A stretch of DNA of 25,180 nt from DATAYF01 sp036272735 (GTDB lineage Bacteria > Chloroflexota > Ktedonobacteria > Ktedonobacterales > Ktedonobacteraceae). The notes below the pieces were generated by a model. That model searched no databases. It saw only the letters and a list, made by a program, of their open reading frames with translations, and had not been told where the DNA came from. Position numbers and translations under genes: made by a program. Numbering within the stretch: the stretch's first letter is position 1; each line of letters begins with the position of its first letter. Location: contig DATAYF010000117.1 in assembly GCA_036272735.1 (NCBI GenBank), positions 1 to 25,180 on the forward strand, written 5' to 3'. This document shows, one piece after another, positions 1 through 8,655 of the stretch.

Positions 1-23
1 CCCTTTTGCCTATCCCTCTATTT

Positions 24-1127
24 CTAAAGCTCCGCTAGCGCTATGGCTAGCCTATCGGTATGTTCGGGCTTGCCAACGGTCAGGCGCACAAAGTTGTTTA
101 GGTAGGGATTCTGGAAGTAACGCAGCATAATCCCGTACGACTCAACCTTCGCTTTCAATGTTTCGATGCGAACCTCATCCTCATCTATTTCCGTCAATAT
201 AAAATTGCCCTGTGAGGAGAGTGGCTGCAAGAACGAGTAGCTGGCGAGTAGCTGGAAGAGCCGTTCGCGCTCGGCGACAATGCGCTGTACCCTGTCCTGT
301 GCATAATCCAGGCGTTTCAATGTTTCGATGGCGGCGATATGCCCGGCAGCGTTCACCTCGAACGGGCACTGTGCGCGCTTCATGTAGGAGATGATCCATT
401 CGGGGAAGATGCCGTAGCCGATGCGCAGGCCAGCCAGGCCAGCCCACTTGCTAAAGGTGCGCGTAACGATCAAGTTTGAATATTCGGGTACCAGGTGCGC
501 TAGCCCTTTTGGTCGCTTGGAAAACTCGGTGTAGGCCTCATCGACCACCACGATGCGTCCAGTATCCAACAGGTCCAGTACGTCGTCTTCAGGCACAAGG
601 TTGCCGGTTGGATTGTTGGGTGAACACAGCACGATCAACTTGGTTTCGGGAGTCAGGGCCGCTCGAATGGCGGCGATATCCAGTTCGTAGCGCTCCGTGC
701 GTGGTACCTCCAACACGGACGCGCCACAAAAGGTAGTGATGGATGTATAGAGTGAGAAGGTTGGGGGGCAACACAGAATGTTGTCACCAACGGAGAGGAA
801 AATGTGCCACAGCAGATTAATCAGTTCGTTGCTCCCGTGGCTCACCATCAGGTAGCGCGCGTCCACTCCGGTGTAGGCCGCCAGCGCCTTGCGTAAGGCG
901 GTCGAATTGGTATCGGGATAATTGTTGTAGTTTTTATGGTCACTGAGGGCTTGTATGACCTCTGGGGCCGGTCCATATGGGCTTTCGTTACTATTGAGTT
1001 TGATAAGCTGATCAATTGCTATACCCGTACGTGCACTAAATGCTTCCTGGGACTCACCTGGAACATAAGCGGCCATGTGGTCTATTTCCGGGCGCACGTG
1101 CACAAGGCGAGGAGAATATGTATACAT
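24..1127 (-). CDS. hisC: Histidinol-phosphate aminotransferase family (HisC-like, PLP-dependent fold type I)
   Basis: This is a class I/II PLP-dependent aminotransferase. HisC moves an amino group between glutamate and imidazole-acetol phosphate in cytosolic histidine synthesis. Visible motifs are the N-terminal KLNSNESPYGP stretch (about residues 43-53), SPNNPTGN (169-176), the DEAY cofactor-contacting motif (196-199), and TFSKWAGLAGLRIGYG with the Schiff-base lysine at 227. The 367-residue length is normal for HisC. The ATG is preceded by AGGA about seven bases upstream, and that Shine-Dalgarno overlaps the stop region of the upstream membrane-protein gene, so the two are probably co-transcribed and coupled. 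No other his gene is visible, so a paralogue such as a CobD-like threonine-phosphate decarboxylase or another HisC-like aminotransferase is possible. The family is certain; the exact substrate is not. Confidence 0.88.
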   Translation of the reverse strand: MYTYSPRLVHVRPEIDHMAAYVPGESQEAFSARTGIAIDQLIKLNSNESPYGPAPEVIQALSDHKNYNNYPDTNSTALRKALAAYTGVDARYLMVSHGSNELINLLWHIFLSVGDNILCCPPTFSLYTSITTFCGASVLEVPRTERYELDIAAIRAALTPETKLIVLCSPNNPTGNLVPEDDVLDLLDTGRIVVVDEAYTEFSKRPKGLAHLVPEYSNLIVTRTFSKWAGLAGLRIGYGIFPEWIISYMKRAQCPFEVNAAGHIAAIETLKRLDYAQDRVQRIVAERERLFQLLASYSFLQPLSSQGNFILTEIDEDEVRIETLKAKVESYGIMLRYFQNPYLNNFVRLTVGKPEHTDRLAIALAEL

Positions 1128-1135
1128 ATCAGGTC

Positions 1136-2272
1136 CTATGAATTAGAATCGGCGTCCACAAAAATTTGCGATGGGCGTCGGATAAGGGTGCTGCGAGGAT
1201 GAAACCCGCTGTTGCCGTTCATGGGCGAGCCGCCGGGCTTTTTGCTAAACGATTGGTTGAATGGCTGCACCACTGGCTGTGCGGCTGTCGTCTCCGCTAC
1301 TCGCTCTCCAGTTTGTTGAACCATATCCAATCCGCTGCGTAACGTCATCATATCACGAATGAAACAGGCGACAGCGGAAGCCGCTGAGCCTTTGTCTTTT
1401 GAGGTATCAAAACGTCTCGCGGTCGCTTCACCAGCATCTTGGGCCGCTTTCGCCATCGGATCGGAGGTCTTGGCTGCGTACACATCCTGGAAGATATCGT
1501 TCCAGTCACCCCAACGGCCCCTGAGCGGTTTCCAGCCCAACTGACTATCGCTGACGGTACGCCATTTATCTTCCGTGTACTGCATCCAGTCTTCTAACAA
1601 ACGCTCGTAGGCTGCCAGTTGTTGGCGCAATCGTTCCTCTTCTTCCGAATTTCGCTGCCCGAATCCTGGTTGCATCTCCCCGGTGTTCTGGGAGCTGATA
1701 TAGCCATTATTCATCTGCTGGAAGGATTGCCCTTGGTAGCCATTCTGATTGCCGTACATACCGGGATTGACCCCTGGGAAGAAGCCTGCATCCGTCGACC
1801 CCGACATATCATTGCCCATTTGTCCCCCTGGCATGCCCAACATCGGTAGCTCTGTGCCTGCTGGTAGCTCCCCGACGATCTGAATGCCGCTCGCGCTCAA
1901 CACTGGCGCCAGCAGCGTCGTGCCATCTTGCATGATGACACTCTCCGACATCGCTGGCAAACCACCAATCACAATCTCTTCATGCCCGACGGCATCGAGC
2001 AGACGCCACGCCAGTTGCGGATTTTGTATTCCCCACCAGAGGCGACGTCCGATAAAGGTGGAGGCGAAGATAAAATTGACCACCAACCAGACCACGCCCC
2101 GTACCACCAGCCAGTTAATGAGCGCCACAATGATAATCGAGTACCATGTGAAGGGCTGCCCCGCTTCTTCGATAAACGTTAATACGGCAGCTACCAACAG
2201 ACTCGGATCGCGTAATGGATTAATAGCATCTATTACACGCTTCGGCCATGTCCTTCCTTTTTGCTCTTCCAA
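1136..2272 (-). CDS. Hypothetical membrane-anchored protein with a low-complexity linker
   Basis: I do not recognise the family. The start is a TTG with a strong GAGAGGAG Shine-Dalgarno six bases upstream. The N-terminal part carries one or two hydrophobic segments (about residues 43-75, with many W, V and I), consistent with a membrane anchor. A conserved-looking block follows to about residue 135. Next comes a Gly/Asn/Gln/Met-rich linker (about 140-205) of disordered character. A charged, probably helical domain begins EEEERLRQQLAAYERLLEDW. The C-terminal tail is basic and proline/asparagine-rich. The gene lies 8 bp upstream of hisC in the same direction, so it forms the first gene of a two-gene unit. 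Function is unknown; a structural or scaffolding role at the membrane is only a guess. Confidence 0.75.
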   Translation of the reverse strand: MEEQKGRTWPKRVIDAINPLRDPSLLVAAVLTFIEEAGQPFTWYSIIIVALINWLVVRGVVWLVVNFIFASTFIGRRLWWGIQNPQLAWRLLDAVGHEEIVIGGLPAMSESVIMQDGTTLLAPVLSASGIQIVGELPAGTELPMLGMPGGQMGNDMSGSTDAGFFPGVNPGMYGNQNGYQGQSFQQMNNGYISSQNTGEMQPGFGQRNSEEEERLRQQLAAYERLLEDWMQYTEDKWRTVSDSQLGWKPLRGRWGDWNDIFQDVYAAKTSDPMAKAAQDAGEATARRFDTSKDKGSAASAVACFIRDMMTLRSGLDMVQQTGERVAETTAAQPVVQPFNQSFSKKPGGSPMNGNSGFHPRSTLIRRPSQIFVDADSNS

Positions 2273-2338
2273 TGTGCGCTCCTCTCGTTTCTGTCACCAT
2301 CTGGCTGACGTTCTATTTTTCTGTTGCATGCAAGGCCA

Positions 2339-2367
2339 ATTCTAGCATGCCCCCCACGGCTCCGCAA
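2339..2367 (-). promoter_or_regulatory. Sigma70-type promoter for the membrane protein-hisC unit
   Basis: On the minus strand TTGCGG and TAGAAT are separated by 17 bp, about 65 bp upstream of the TTG start. Both hexamers are close to consensus and the spacing is ideal. This is predicted from sequence only. Confidence 0.5.
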
Positions 2368-2987
2368 GTTTTTTGCCGCTGATAGGTAGTTATGGGTTAC
2401 TTCCTCTATCTTTACATTGATCAAAACGCATAACAGCACACGAGTGTGAACAATTGGTACTATAGTACCGCCCTTCTCCTTTCCCGCCACGTCATCAGCC
2501 CGATGGGCGCGTCGTTTCTGTATCCCTCTCGTCTGAGGGTTGGTGCGGGCTTACGACTATGGGCCATCAATCTACCACCACTTTTCAAGCACACGAGTGT
2601 CGCAGACCCCAGGTTTCACTCGCAGGAACTTACTCATGACATTATTCATCCACTAGGCCGTAGGGGCTAACTGAGTCTATCGCGCGTTCGCAATTCGTAT
2701 CGTTAGGTGAAACCTTTCGATGTTTCAAAACATTATATTTGATAGGGAAAGCAAAAGGTCGTACTGCTTAGTATACCGTATTTGAGAACACCTTCCTGGT
2801 AATTTTGCTTCGATATGTGGTACCATAATTTTGGTGTCTTGCGTATTTGTCTCAGCGAGTTGATAGGATACCACATCGATTCGTTTGATGGCTTCTTCGC
2901 GGGCCTTCTCCTTTGTTCTGGTTGTACAGCACATCGTATGGCGGCTCCGAGGATACAACAGTACGCCCTGTTAGAAAGGAAAAACAC
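2368..2987. other. Gene-free divergent region upstream of otsA
   Basis: No convincing coding sequence is visible on either strand; open frames here are short and of odd composition. It contains a 14-bp perfect palindrome (2456-2469), a 13-bp direct repeat AGCACACGAGTGT (2435-2447 and 2588-2600) whose core CACAC-GA-GTGTG is itself an inverted repeat, a small hairpin CCCTC/GAGGG (2524-2539), and a TGAAAC/GTTTCA inverted repeat (2708-2727). I could not place an otsA promoter with confidence. A long untranslated leader for otsA or an unannotated small RNA is possible. Confidence 0.5.
2456..2469. repeat. 14-bp perfect palindrome, possible operator
   Basis: GGTACTATAGTACC reads identically on both strands. 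It lies between the divergent membrane-protein and otsA genes and could be a dimeric regulator site. Nothing else identifies it. Confidence 0.3.
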
Positions 2988-4559
2988 ATGCCTGTGCGGA
3001 TGACGACTCCAACGCCTCCTCCGCAGTTGATGCATGCCCACCGCCTCATTATTGCTTCTAACCGTGGTCCCGTAGAATTCCAGTTACGCCATGATAACAC
3101 GCTCAAAGGCCGCCGGGGTTCTGGAGGTATGGTGACCGCTCTTATCGATGTTGGCAATAGCATGGACGTGACCTGGGTGGCGATGGCGATGACCGAAGGT
3201 GATCGCCAGGCGGTACAACAGGCCCGACAGCAAGGTGGGTTGCTTCAATCGCCTTTGCGCGACCAAAAGATGCAGCTCCGCTACGTGCTGGTCTCGAAGA
3301 GCGCTTACAAAAAACACTACGAAAAAATCAGTAATGAGACGTTGTGGTTCTTGCAACATTATCTCTACGATCCTATTCAAGCCGGAGCCTCTGCTCGTAA
3401 GCTCCAGGACGCCTGGGATAACGGCTACGTGGTTGCCAATCAAGCCATCGCGGACACTATCAATGCTGAGATCGAGCGCGAGGAGACAGTGCCGGTGGTG
3501 ATGCTTCAGGATTATCACCTCTACCTGGTTCCAGCTATGATTCGCCAGCATCATCCAACCATCATGATCCAGCAGTTTATTCACATTCCCTGGCCCGATG
3601 TGCGCTGCTGGCATTACTTGCCCGGCAATATCGTTCAGGCTATTTATAGAGGTGTGGCCGGAAACGATATCCTCGGTTTCCAGACCGAGCGTGATGCACG
3701 CAACTTTCTCGAAGGCGCGAAAACATTGCTCGAAGGAGCTGTGGTCGATTTTGAAGAAGGTGTGGTCTGGTGGGAGGGCCATCGTACGCAAGCTCGCTCG
3801 TACCCCATCTCTATTTCTGTGACGCAAGAGCGCCGTACGGTCAATAGTGCCGCTGGCCATCGCGCCGCTGAAAAAATGCAGCCGCACTTGAACGAATACA
3901 ATATTATGCGCGTGGATCGTTTGGAACCCACCAAAAACATTCTGCGCGGCTTCGAGTCGTTTGACCTTTTGTTAGAAAAGCATCCAGAGCTACACGGTAG
4001 GGTCAATTTTCAGGCCTTTATGGTGCCCTCGCGCCAATCGTTGCCTGTGTATCGCCGCTATACCGCTGATGTGATGGAGCTTATCGAAGAGATTAACAAG
4101 AAATATGGTACCGCGAACTGGACCCCAGTACACGCCTTCTGTGATAATGATCGCCCCCGTGCTCTGGCCGCCATGCAATACTACGATGTACTGCTGGTAA
4201 ACCCCATTATCGATGGCATGAATCTGGTGGCGAAAGAAGGTCCGGTGGTCAATACTCGTGATGGCGTGCTCGTGCTTTCGCGCACTGCCGGTGCGTTCCA
4301 GCAACTCGCCAAGGGTTCTATCGCGAACTCTCCCCTCGATGTTGTGGAAACCGCTGAGAACATGTATAAGGCGTTGACGTTGTCGCCTGAGGAGCGGCAC
4401 ACAAAAGCCACACTTGCTCGCCAGGCCGTTGAACGCAACGATTTGAACATGTGGCTCTCTCTACAGCTCCATGACATTAACGAACTGCTCGAAAAAAATG
4501 TTTCCCATAATCCTTCCGCCCCTACTCCCACCGCCGGTATTGTTGCCAACGTAGGCTAA
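2988..4559 (+). CDS. otsA: Trehalose-6-phosphate synthase (GT20)
   Basis: This is a cytosolic glycosyltransferase that joins a nucleotide-activated glucose to glucose-6-phosphate to give trehalose-6-phosphate. It shows SNRGP (residues 24-28), the glycine-rich GRRGSGGM donor loop (41-48), QDYHLYLVP (174-182), HIPWP (199-203), GFQTE (230-234) and DGMNLVAKE (409-417). The Arg/Lys phosphate-binding motif reads RVDRLEPTKNI (308-318), with a few extra residues compared with the enterobacterial RLDYSKG form; I associate this variant with actinobacterial-type OtsA. The chosen ATG has AGAAAGGA seven bases upstream; the frame is open upstream but without a better start. The product is 523 aa, longer than the E. 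coli enzyme. otsB lies just downstream on the opposite strand. Confidence 0.92.
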   Translation: MPVRMTTPTPPPQLMHAHRLIIASNRGPVEFQLRHDNTLKGRRGSGGMVTALIDVGNSMDVTWVAMAMTEGDRQAVQQARQQGGLLQSPLRDQKMQLRYVLVSKSAYKKHYEKISNETLWFLQHYLYDPIQAGASARKLQDAWDNGYVVANQAIADTINAEIEREETVPVVMLQDYHLYLVPAMIRQHHPTIMIQQFIHIPWPDVRCWHYLPGNIVQAIYRGVAGNDILGFQTERDARNFLEGAKTLLEGAVVDFEEGVVWWEGHRTQARSYPISISVTQERRTVNSAAGHRAAEKMQPHLNEYNIMRVDRLEPTKNILRGFESFDLLLEKHPELHGRVNFQAFMVPSRQSLPVYRRYTADVMELIEEINKKYGTANWTPVHAFCDNDRPRALAAMQYYDVLLVNPIIDGMNLVAKEGPVVNTRDGVLVLSRTAGAFQQLAKGSIANSPLDVVETAENMYKALTLSPEERHTKATLARQAVERNDLNMWLSLQLHDINELLEKNVSHNPSAPTPTAGIVANVG

Positions 4560-4582
4560 AGTATCTATTGAATTGCGTTGGT

Positions 4583-4601
4583 ACGCCCCACAAAGGGGCG
4601 T
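4583..4601. terminator. Short GC-rich hairpin between convergent otsA and otsB
   Basis: ACGCCCC and GGGGCGT form a 7-bp stem with a 5-base loop just after the otsA stop. There is no clear T-tract on either side, so termination is plausible rather than demonstrated. Confidence 0.4.
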
Positions 4602-4635
4602 GCCGGGAGTCCATCACCTACTTAATAAGATAGGG

Positions 4636-5442
4636 CTACAATGGCGTAGCAATCAATCGGTCTACGAGTTCTTGGAGTTTCTCTGCCATACCCTCTACCT
4701 CGTCGACAATCTCGTCCGCGTGCTCTAACAGATCGGGCAGCGTGTCTGGGTGCCGTACCGCTATCGAGACGGCGGCCAGCCCTTCCTGACGTAGTTTCTC
4801 GACCTCTTGCATTGCATACAGGTCGGTGCGGTCGTCGCCCGCGAATACAACACCGCTCAGTTTGAAGCGTTCGACATACCGGCGTAACGCCTGCCCTTTA
4901 TCGACGTGCAGTGGTGATAGCACCTCTATGACCCTTTTCCCTTCGCCGATCTTCATGTGAAGCCGCTGTGCTGGTGCCTGGAGCAGTTCCAAAATACGCG
5001 TGCGTGTCTGCTCTGGATCGTTGGCGAGCCGGTAATGGATCGATCCCCCGACGCATTTGCGCTGCACGATGATGCCCGGAAATTCGGCGCTGTGCTGCTC
5101 GACCAGGTCGAGTAGTCGCTTGCCTGCGTCGGCGTATGCTTTGGCTTCAGGAATAATCTGTACGGCATGCGTGGTTGGTAGGCCATCGCACCATTCAAGC
5201 CCGTGCGTGCCGATATACGTCAGTCCTTCGATATTGACGATGCGTGCTCCGTCCGCCACTGCGCGCCCGGTCATGATGGCGACGTGTGCCCGCGCCTTGA
5301 GTTGTTCCAGCAGCGCACCCACGCCTGGATAGAGCCGCGCCTCGTCTGGCGTCGGCACAATCGGGCTGAGGGTGCCATCGATGTCAAAAACAAGTCCCAG
5401 CGGACGCCTGGACAAAACCATGTTGCTGTCTATTGCTGTCAT
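4636..5442 (-). CDS. otsB: Trehalose-6-phosphate phosphatase (HAD superfamily)
   Basis: It removes the phosphate from trehalose-6-phosphate to release trehalose, completing the OtsAB pathway. HAD motifs are present in order: DIDGTL with nucleophile Asp20 and acid/base Asp22, MTGR (57-60), a conserved DKGQAL lysine (182) and GDDRTD (202-207) for magnesium binding. The GTHGLEW segment (78-84) is typical of trehalose phosphatases. I chose the ATG preceded by GAGAG with a 5-base gap, giving 268 aa; an in-frame ATG 14 codons upstream lacks a visible ribosome site. It faces otsA with under 80 bp between the stops, so the two enzymes are made from separate transcripts. Confidence 0.9.
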   Translation of the reverse strand: MTAIDSNMVLSRRPLGLVFDIDGTLSPIVPTPDEARLYPGVGALLEQLKARAHVAIMTGRAVADGARIVNIEGLTYIGTHGLEWCDGLPTTHAVQIIPEAKAYADAGKRLLDLVEQHSAEFPGIIVQRKCVGGSIHYRLANDPEQTRTRILELLQAPAQRLHMKIGEGKRVIEVLSPLHVDKGQALRRYVERFKLSGVVFAGDDRTDLYAMQEVEKLRQEGLAAVSIAVRHPDTLPDLLEHADEIVDEVEGMAEKLQELVDRLIATPL

Positions 5443-5726
5443 ACGTTCTCTCACTTCATAAATGTTTGCGATATCTCGCTCCATAGCTACTATGTCCGAT
5501 GCATTCCCGGCTTGTCAATGGCACCGCTTGATGCGCAGGGCTATTCGGAAGTCTCAACAGCCTCTACAAGCGCGCTGCCATTTGCAGAATTAAGAACAAC
5601 TCACCTTCTTTCGGCATGTTCACCTTTCCCTTGAAACAGCTTATCGTCTCGTGCAGGATCTGATTTTCCGCTGCACTGCCCTCATGTGCTATACTGTGCA
5701 TGATCAAGAATAAGGAAGGATAGCGT

Positions 5727-6590
5727 ATGCAAAAAAAAGCTTTTCGTTTCGGTGTTGTTACCGGCGGTTATGCATCACGTTCGGCCTGGATCGCTCTCGC
5801 ACAGCGCGTAGAGGAACTGGGCTACTCTTCACTTCTTATTCCCGATGTCCTGGGAACGCCACTGGCGGCGATTACTGCTCTTGCTGTGGCTGCCACTGCT
5901 ACCACGAAACTACGCGTTGGCAGCTACGTTTGTGTGAATGATTATCGCAATCCTGCCCTCCTTGCCAGGGAAATAGCAACGCTGGATCACCTCTCCGATG
6001 GGCGTGTCGAACTTGGACTGGGCGCAGGCAATTGGCCGGGTGAGTACCAACAGCTTGGCATTCCTTTTGAGAAAGCAGGCGTGCGCGTCTCTCGCTTTGT
6101 AGAGGGGCTATCCATCATCAAACAGTTTTTTACGGCAGAAACCGTCAATTTCTCTGGCAACTACTATACGATGACAGCACTGCACCCTCTTCCCAGACCA
6201 GTGCAGCAACCGCATCCTCCCATCCTTATCGGTAGTGCAGGTCGCCGCATGCTGACCCTTGCGGCACGTGAAGCCGATATCATTCTGCCGGTATCCGCGC
6301 AGGCCTGCGAATTAGAGGAGAAGATTGGCTGGGTACGCAAGGCCGCAGGTGAGCGCTTTGAGCACCTGGAACTCGGTCAGTCTGCCTTTGGCATGGAATT
6401 GAGTGATGGTCCGGTCGCTGCTGCACCTCCCTTCCAGGGAATGCCGGTAGAATCGCGCCTAATGACCACAGAGCAAGCAGTAGAGGAGCTGTTGGAGCAG
6501 CGCGAACGTCTGGGCATCTCGTATATCCAGGTCCAGGAAAGGCAGCAAGAAAACTTTGCTCCCGTGATTGCTCAGTTGAATGGCAAATAG
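5727..6590 (+). CDS. LLM-class flavin/F420-dependent oxidoreductase
   Basis: This is a luciferase-like (TIM-barrel) oxidoreductase of the probable F420-dependent subgroup. Evidence includes the N-terminal FRFGVVTGGYASR, the conserved LATLDHLSDGR-like segment (here IATLDHLSDGRVELGLGAGN, about residues 84-103), FVEGLSIIKQFF, and PPILIGSAGRRML (about 165-177) near the cofactor phosphate. The 287-aa length fits. The start has a strong AAGGAAGGA ribosome site. A possible -10 element TATACT lies at 5690-5695, with no good -35. It is followed closely by a convergent LysR gene. The substrate cannot be told from sequence, and FMN versus F420 use is inferred from family resemblance only. Confidence 0.82.
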   Translation: MQKKAFRFGVVTGGYASRSAWIALAQRVEELGYSSLLIPDVLGTPLAAITALAVAATATTKLRVGSYVCVNDYRNPALLAREIATLDHLSDGRVELGLGAGNWPGEYQQLGIPFEKAGVRVSRFVEGLSIIKQFFTAETVNFSGNYYTMTALHPLPRPVQQPHPPILIGSAGRRMLTLAAREADIILPVSAQACELEEKIGWVRKAAGERFEHLELGQSAFGMELSDGPVAAAPPFQGMPVESRLMTTEQAVEELLEQRERLGISYIQVQERQQENFAPVIAQLNGK

Positions 6591-6592
6591 CC

Positions 6593-6610
6593 AAAGGATA
6601 GCCCTTTTTT
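6593..6610 (+). terminator. Weak hairpin with T-run after the oxidoreductase gene
   Basis: AAAGG and CCTTT can pair around a 5-base loop and run into a T6 tract 3 bp after the stop. The stem is short and it overlaps the end of the convergent LysR gene. Confidence 0.35.
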
Positions 6611-6612
6611 GC

Positions 6613-7524
6613 TTATGCCTGATACGTAGCAGTCGTCTTTAACACGGCATTCATAAATTGTCGGGCGGCAACCGAGAGCGTACCGACGCGGCGATACGCC
6701 AGCGCAAAGGTAAACGTTTCCGCGACATCCGCAATAGGCAAAAGTTCGCTGCCATCCTGCCCTTGCTCCTGGGATTGCCAGAGCAGCGCAGGCGGGATAA
6801 GCGTTACACCCGCGCCTTGCCTGACCAATTCTCTTAGCGCTACATCTGAGGCGATCTCGATCACCGGTTGCACTGTGATGCCACGTTGTAGGAACAGACG
6901 ATCAAGCACCTTCCGCAAACGAGCGCCCTTATCCAACAGAATCAACGGTTCCGTGACGATGCGTGCCAGGGTACATTCTCCTGCTGCTAGACGGGTAAGT
7001 GGATGTTGACATGGCACGAGCACGTGCAAGGGCTGGCGAAAAAGCTCTTTGATAACAACAAGCTCCGAACGCACAGCCGGATCATAGAGCAGGCCAAGAT
7101 CAACCTCACCCTGCTCGACCAGGCCAATAACTTCATCACTATGGTCAACGCTAATAATAAGCTGGATATCGGGATATTGAGCGCGAAACGAGGCCAATAG
7201 CGGCGGCAGGAATATGGCGGCCAGCGAAGGGTTACAGCCAATGTGGACAACGCCGCGCTGCCCCTGCTGCCAGCGTACCAGTTCCTGTTCTCCCTGTTGC
7301 AATAGTTCTGTCGCCTGCCGGGCATACTCGGTCAGCGCTTGACCGGCGGCCGTCAGGCGCACATGTTGTTTCTCGCGTGTAAATAGTGCGATCCCCAGTT
7401 CTTTCTCCAGCGCCGCGATCTGACGGCTCAATGCTGGCTGGGTTACCAGGCACAATTCGGCGGCCTTGCGAAAGTTCTGTGTCTGGGCGGCCGCCAAAAA
7501 ATACGAAAGCTGACGCAGTTCCAT
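6613..7524 (-). CDS. LysR-family transcriptional regulator
   Basis: The N-terminal winged helix-turn-helix is classical: MELRQLSYFLAAAQTQNF, then AAELCLVTQPALSRQIAALE and LFTR (about residues 1-60). The periplasmic-binding-protein-like effector domain follows, with the usual VHIGCNPSLAAIFLPPLLASF opening (about 90-110). The start is fixed by GGAGGT six bases upstream of the ATG, giving 303 aa; an upstream in-frame extension has no support. It is divergent from a SAM methyltransferase gene with 194 bp between them, the usual layout for LysR control of its neighbour and itself. CTTATAGAGA occurs twice in that gap (7570-7579 and 7623-7632), a possible site. The effector is unknown. Confidence 0.9.
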   Translation of the reverse strand: MELRQLSYFLAAAQTQNFRKAAELCLVTQPALSRQIAALEKELGIALFTREKQHVRLTAAGQALTEYARQATELLQQGEQELVRWQQGQRGVVHIGCNPSLAAIFLPPLLASFRAQYPDIQLIISVDHSDEVIGLVEQGEVDLGLLYDPAVRSELVVIKELFRQPLHVLVPCQHPLTRLAAGECTLARIVTEPLILLDKGARLRKVLDRLFLQRGITVQPVIEIASDVALRELVRQGAGVTLIPPALLWQSQEQGQDGSELLPIADVAETFTFALAYRRVGTLSVAARQFMNAVLKTTATYQA

Positions 7525-7588
7525 ACTCAAACCTCCACACATTCCAGGGTGATACCGCCAAGTTATCAACTTATAGAGAAAAAAGCAT

Positions 7589-7618
7589 TAGACATATCAC
7601 TGCTCTGCCTATTATACT
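7589..7618 (+). promoter_or_regulatory. Candidate promoter for the methyltransferase gene
   Basis: TAGACA and TATACT are spaced by 18 bp, predicting a start near 7625 and a leader of roughly 90 bases. The promoter sits between the two copies of CTTATAGAGA, so a regulator bound there could act on it. Confidence 0.45.
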
Positions 7619-7718
7619 TCTTCTTATAGAGACCAGCGAGCACACTAATATTCTCGCCTGCTATTACAGAGCTATTGGACGTTTATTGTATGTTGATGCG
7701 CACTAAAGAGAGGTAAAT

Positions 7719-8534
7719 ATGACGCAGAATGAACCCCAGGCAACCCCACAGCAGCTAGACCAGAACGAACGAAATCAACTGATACAGCGTCGCTTCGGCG
7801 CAACGGCCCAGAACTATGTCACCAGCGCTGTCCACGCCCAGGGTCCCGACCTCGCGTGGATTGTGGAAGCCGCCGTACTCACCGGTAGCGAACAGATCGT
7901 CGATGTCGCAACGGGCACCGGACACACCGCTCTCGCGCTCGCTCCTTACGCCCACTCAGCCATCGCTGTTGATTTCACCCTCCCCATGCTTGAGGCCGCG
8001 CAACAACTGGCAACCGCGCGCGGCATCAAGAACATCAGTTTTGTCGAAGGAGACGCCCACGCACTCCCCCTGGCGGATAATAGCGCCGACCTCATTGCCT
8101 GCCGTAAATCCGCGCATCACTTTGCAAATATCGTCCAGGCGATCAGCGAATGGGCACGCGTGCTCAAACCTGGCGGTAAACTCATCCTTGTCGATTCTGT
8201 CGCTCCTGAAGAGCCTGAACTGGCTGCCTTTGTGCATGAGATCGAGGTGCTCCGCGACCCCTCGCATGTCCGTAACCACCGCGTCTCAGCATGGCTTGAT
8301 ATGCTCAACACCGCCGGTATCACCAGCAGCTTACAACGTACGTGGGGTATACACATGGACGTTCCCACCTGGACCGAACGCATGCGCACACCGGCCGAGA
8401 ATGTTGAGCGCATCACCCACCGCTTCAGCACAGCAACACCAGCGGTACGCGAACGTTTGCACATCGAACATACTGCTGGCGTCTTCACGTTTGACCTGCC
8501 CGCCGCCCTGATCGTGGGCACCAGCGTGAAATAA
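7719..8534 (+). CDS. Class I SAM-dependent methyltransferase (UbiE/Methyltransf_11 type)
   Basis: This is a Rossmann-fold methyltransferase that would use S-adenosylmethionine on a small molecule. Motif I is VDVATGTGHT (residues 61-70). The acidic end of strand 2 is in AIAVDFTLPMLEAA. Motif II-like FVEGDAHALPLADNSADLIACR follows at about 105-125, and VLKPGGKLILVDSV is the motif III region. A C-terminal extension beyond the core may select the substrate. The ATG has AGAGGT a few bases upstream. It is divergent from the LysR gene and followed by a strong terminator. UbiE-like menaquinone or ubiquinone methylation cannot be claimed; the substrate is unknown. Confidence 0.87.
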   Translation: MTQNEPQATPQQLDQNERNQLIQRRFGATAQNYVTSAVHAQGPDLAWIVEAAVLTGSEQIVDVATGTGHTALALAPYAHSAIAVDFTLPMLEAAQQLATARGIKNISFVEGDAHALPLADNSADLIACRKSAHHFANIVQAISEWARVLKPGGKLILVDSVAPEEPELAAFVHEIEVLRDPSHVRNHRVSAWLDMLNTAGITSSLQRTWGIHMDVPTWTERMRTPAENVERITHRFSTATPAVRERLHIEHTAGVFTFDLPAALIVGTSVK

Positions 8535-8569
8535 CATAGGAGATAGCGTTAGCCTCTGGTAATCCTGAC

Positions 8570-8612
8570 AAAAAGGGGAGCAAGCTCGTGGCACGAGCTT
8601 GCTCCCCTTTTT
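8570..8612. terminator. Strong bidirectional intrinsic terminator
   Basis: A perfect inverted repeat with 21-bp arms and a minimal loop runs from an A5 tract through a GC-rich stem to a T5 tract. It separates the methyltransferase gene from the arsR promoter that starts 8 bp later. Confidence 0.9.
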
Positions 8613-8619
8613 GTATGCC

Positions 8620-8649
8620 TTGACAGTTATATAACCGTTGTGGTATGTT
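8620..8649 (+). promoter_or_regulatory. arsR promoter with palindromic operator in the spacer
   Basis: TTGACA (8620-8625) is a perfect -35. TATGTT (8644-8649) lies 18 bp downstream as the -10. Filling the first part of the spacer is the perfect 10-bp palindrome GTTATATAAC (8626-8635), a natural site for autorepression by the ArsR dimer. The predicted transcription start falls on or next to the ATG at 8656, so the mRNA may be leaderless. Confidence 0.55.
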
Positions 8650-8655
8650 TGGTTC

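Noticed and set aside
1884..2345. 153-codon plus-strand frame opposite the membrane protein
   Set aside because: Composition and position mark it as an antisense shadow; the opposite strand has a strong ribosome site and a promoter.
2446..2670. 74-codon plus-strand frame in the otsA upstream region
   Set aside because: It runs across repeats and small hairpins, has no ribosome site and no similarity that I recognise.
3084..3887. 267-codon open frame on the minus strand opposite otsA
   Set aside because: It lies wholly inside otsA, has no recognisable domain and is rich in His, Arg and Leu as antisense shadows are; otsA has all its motifs.
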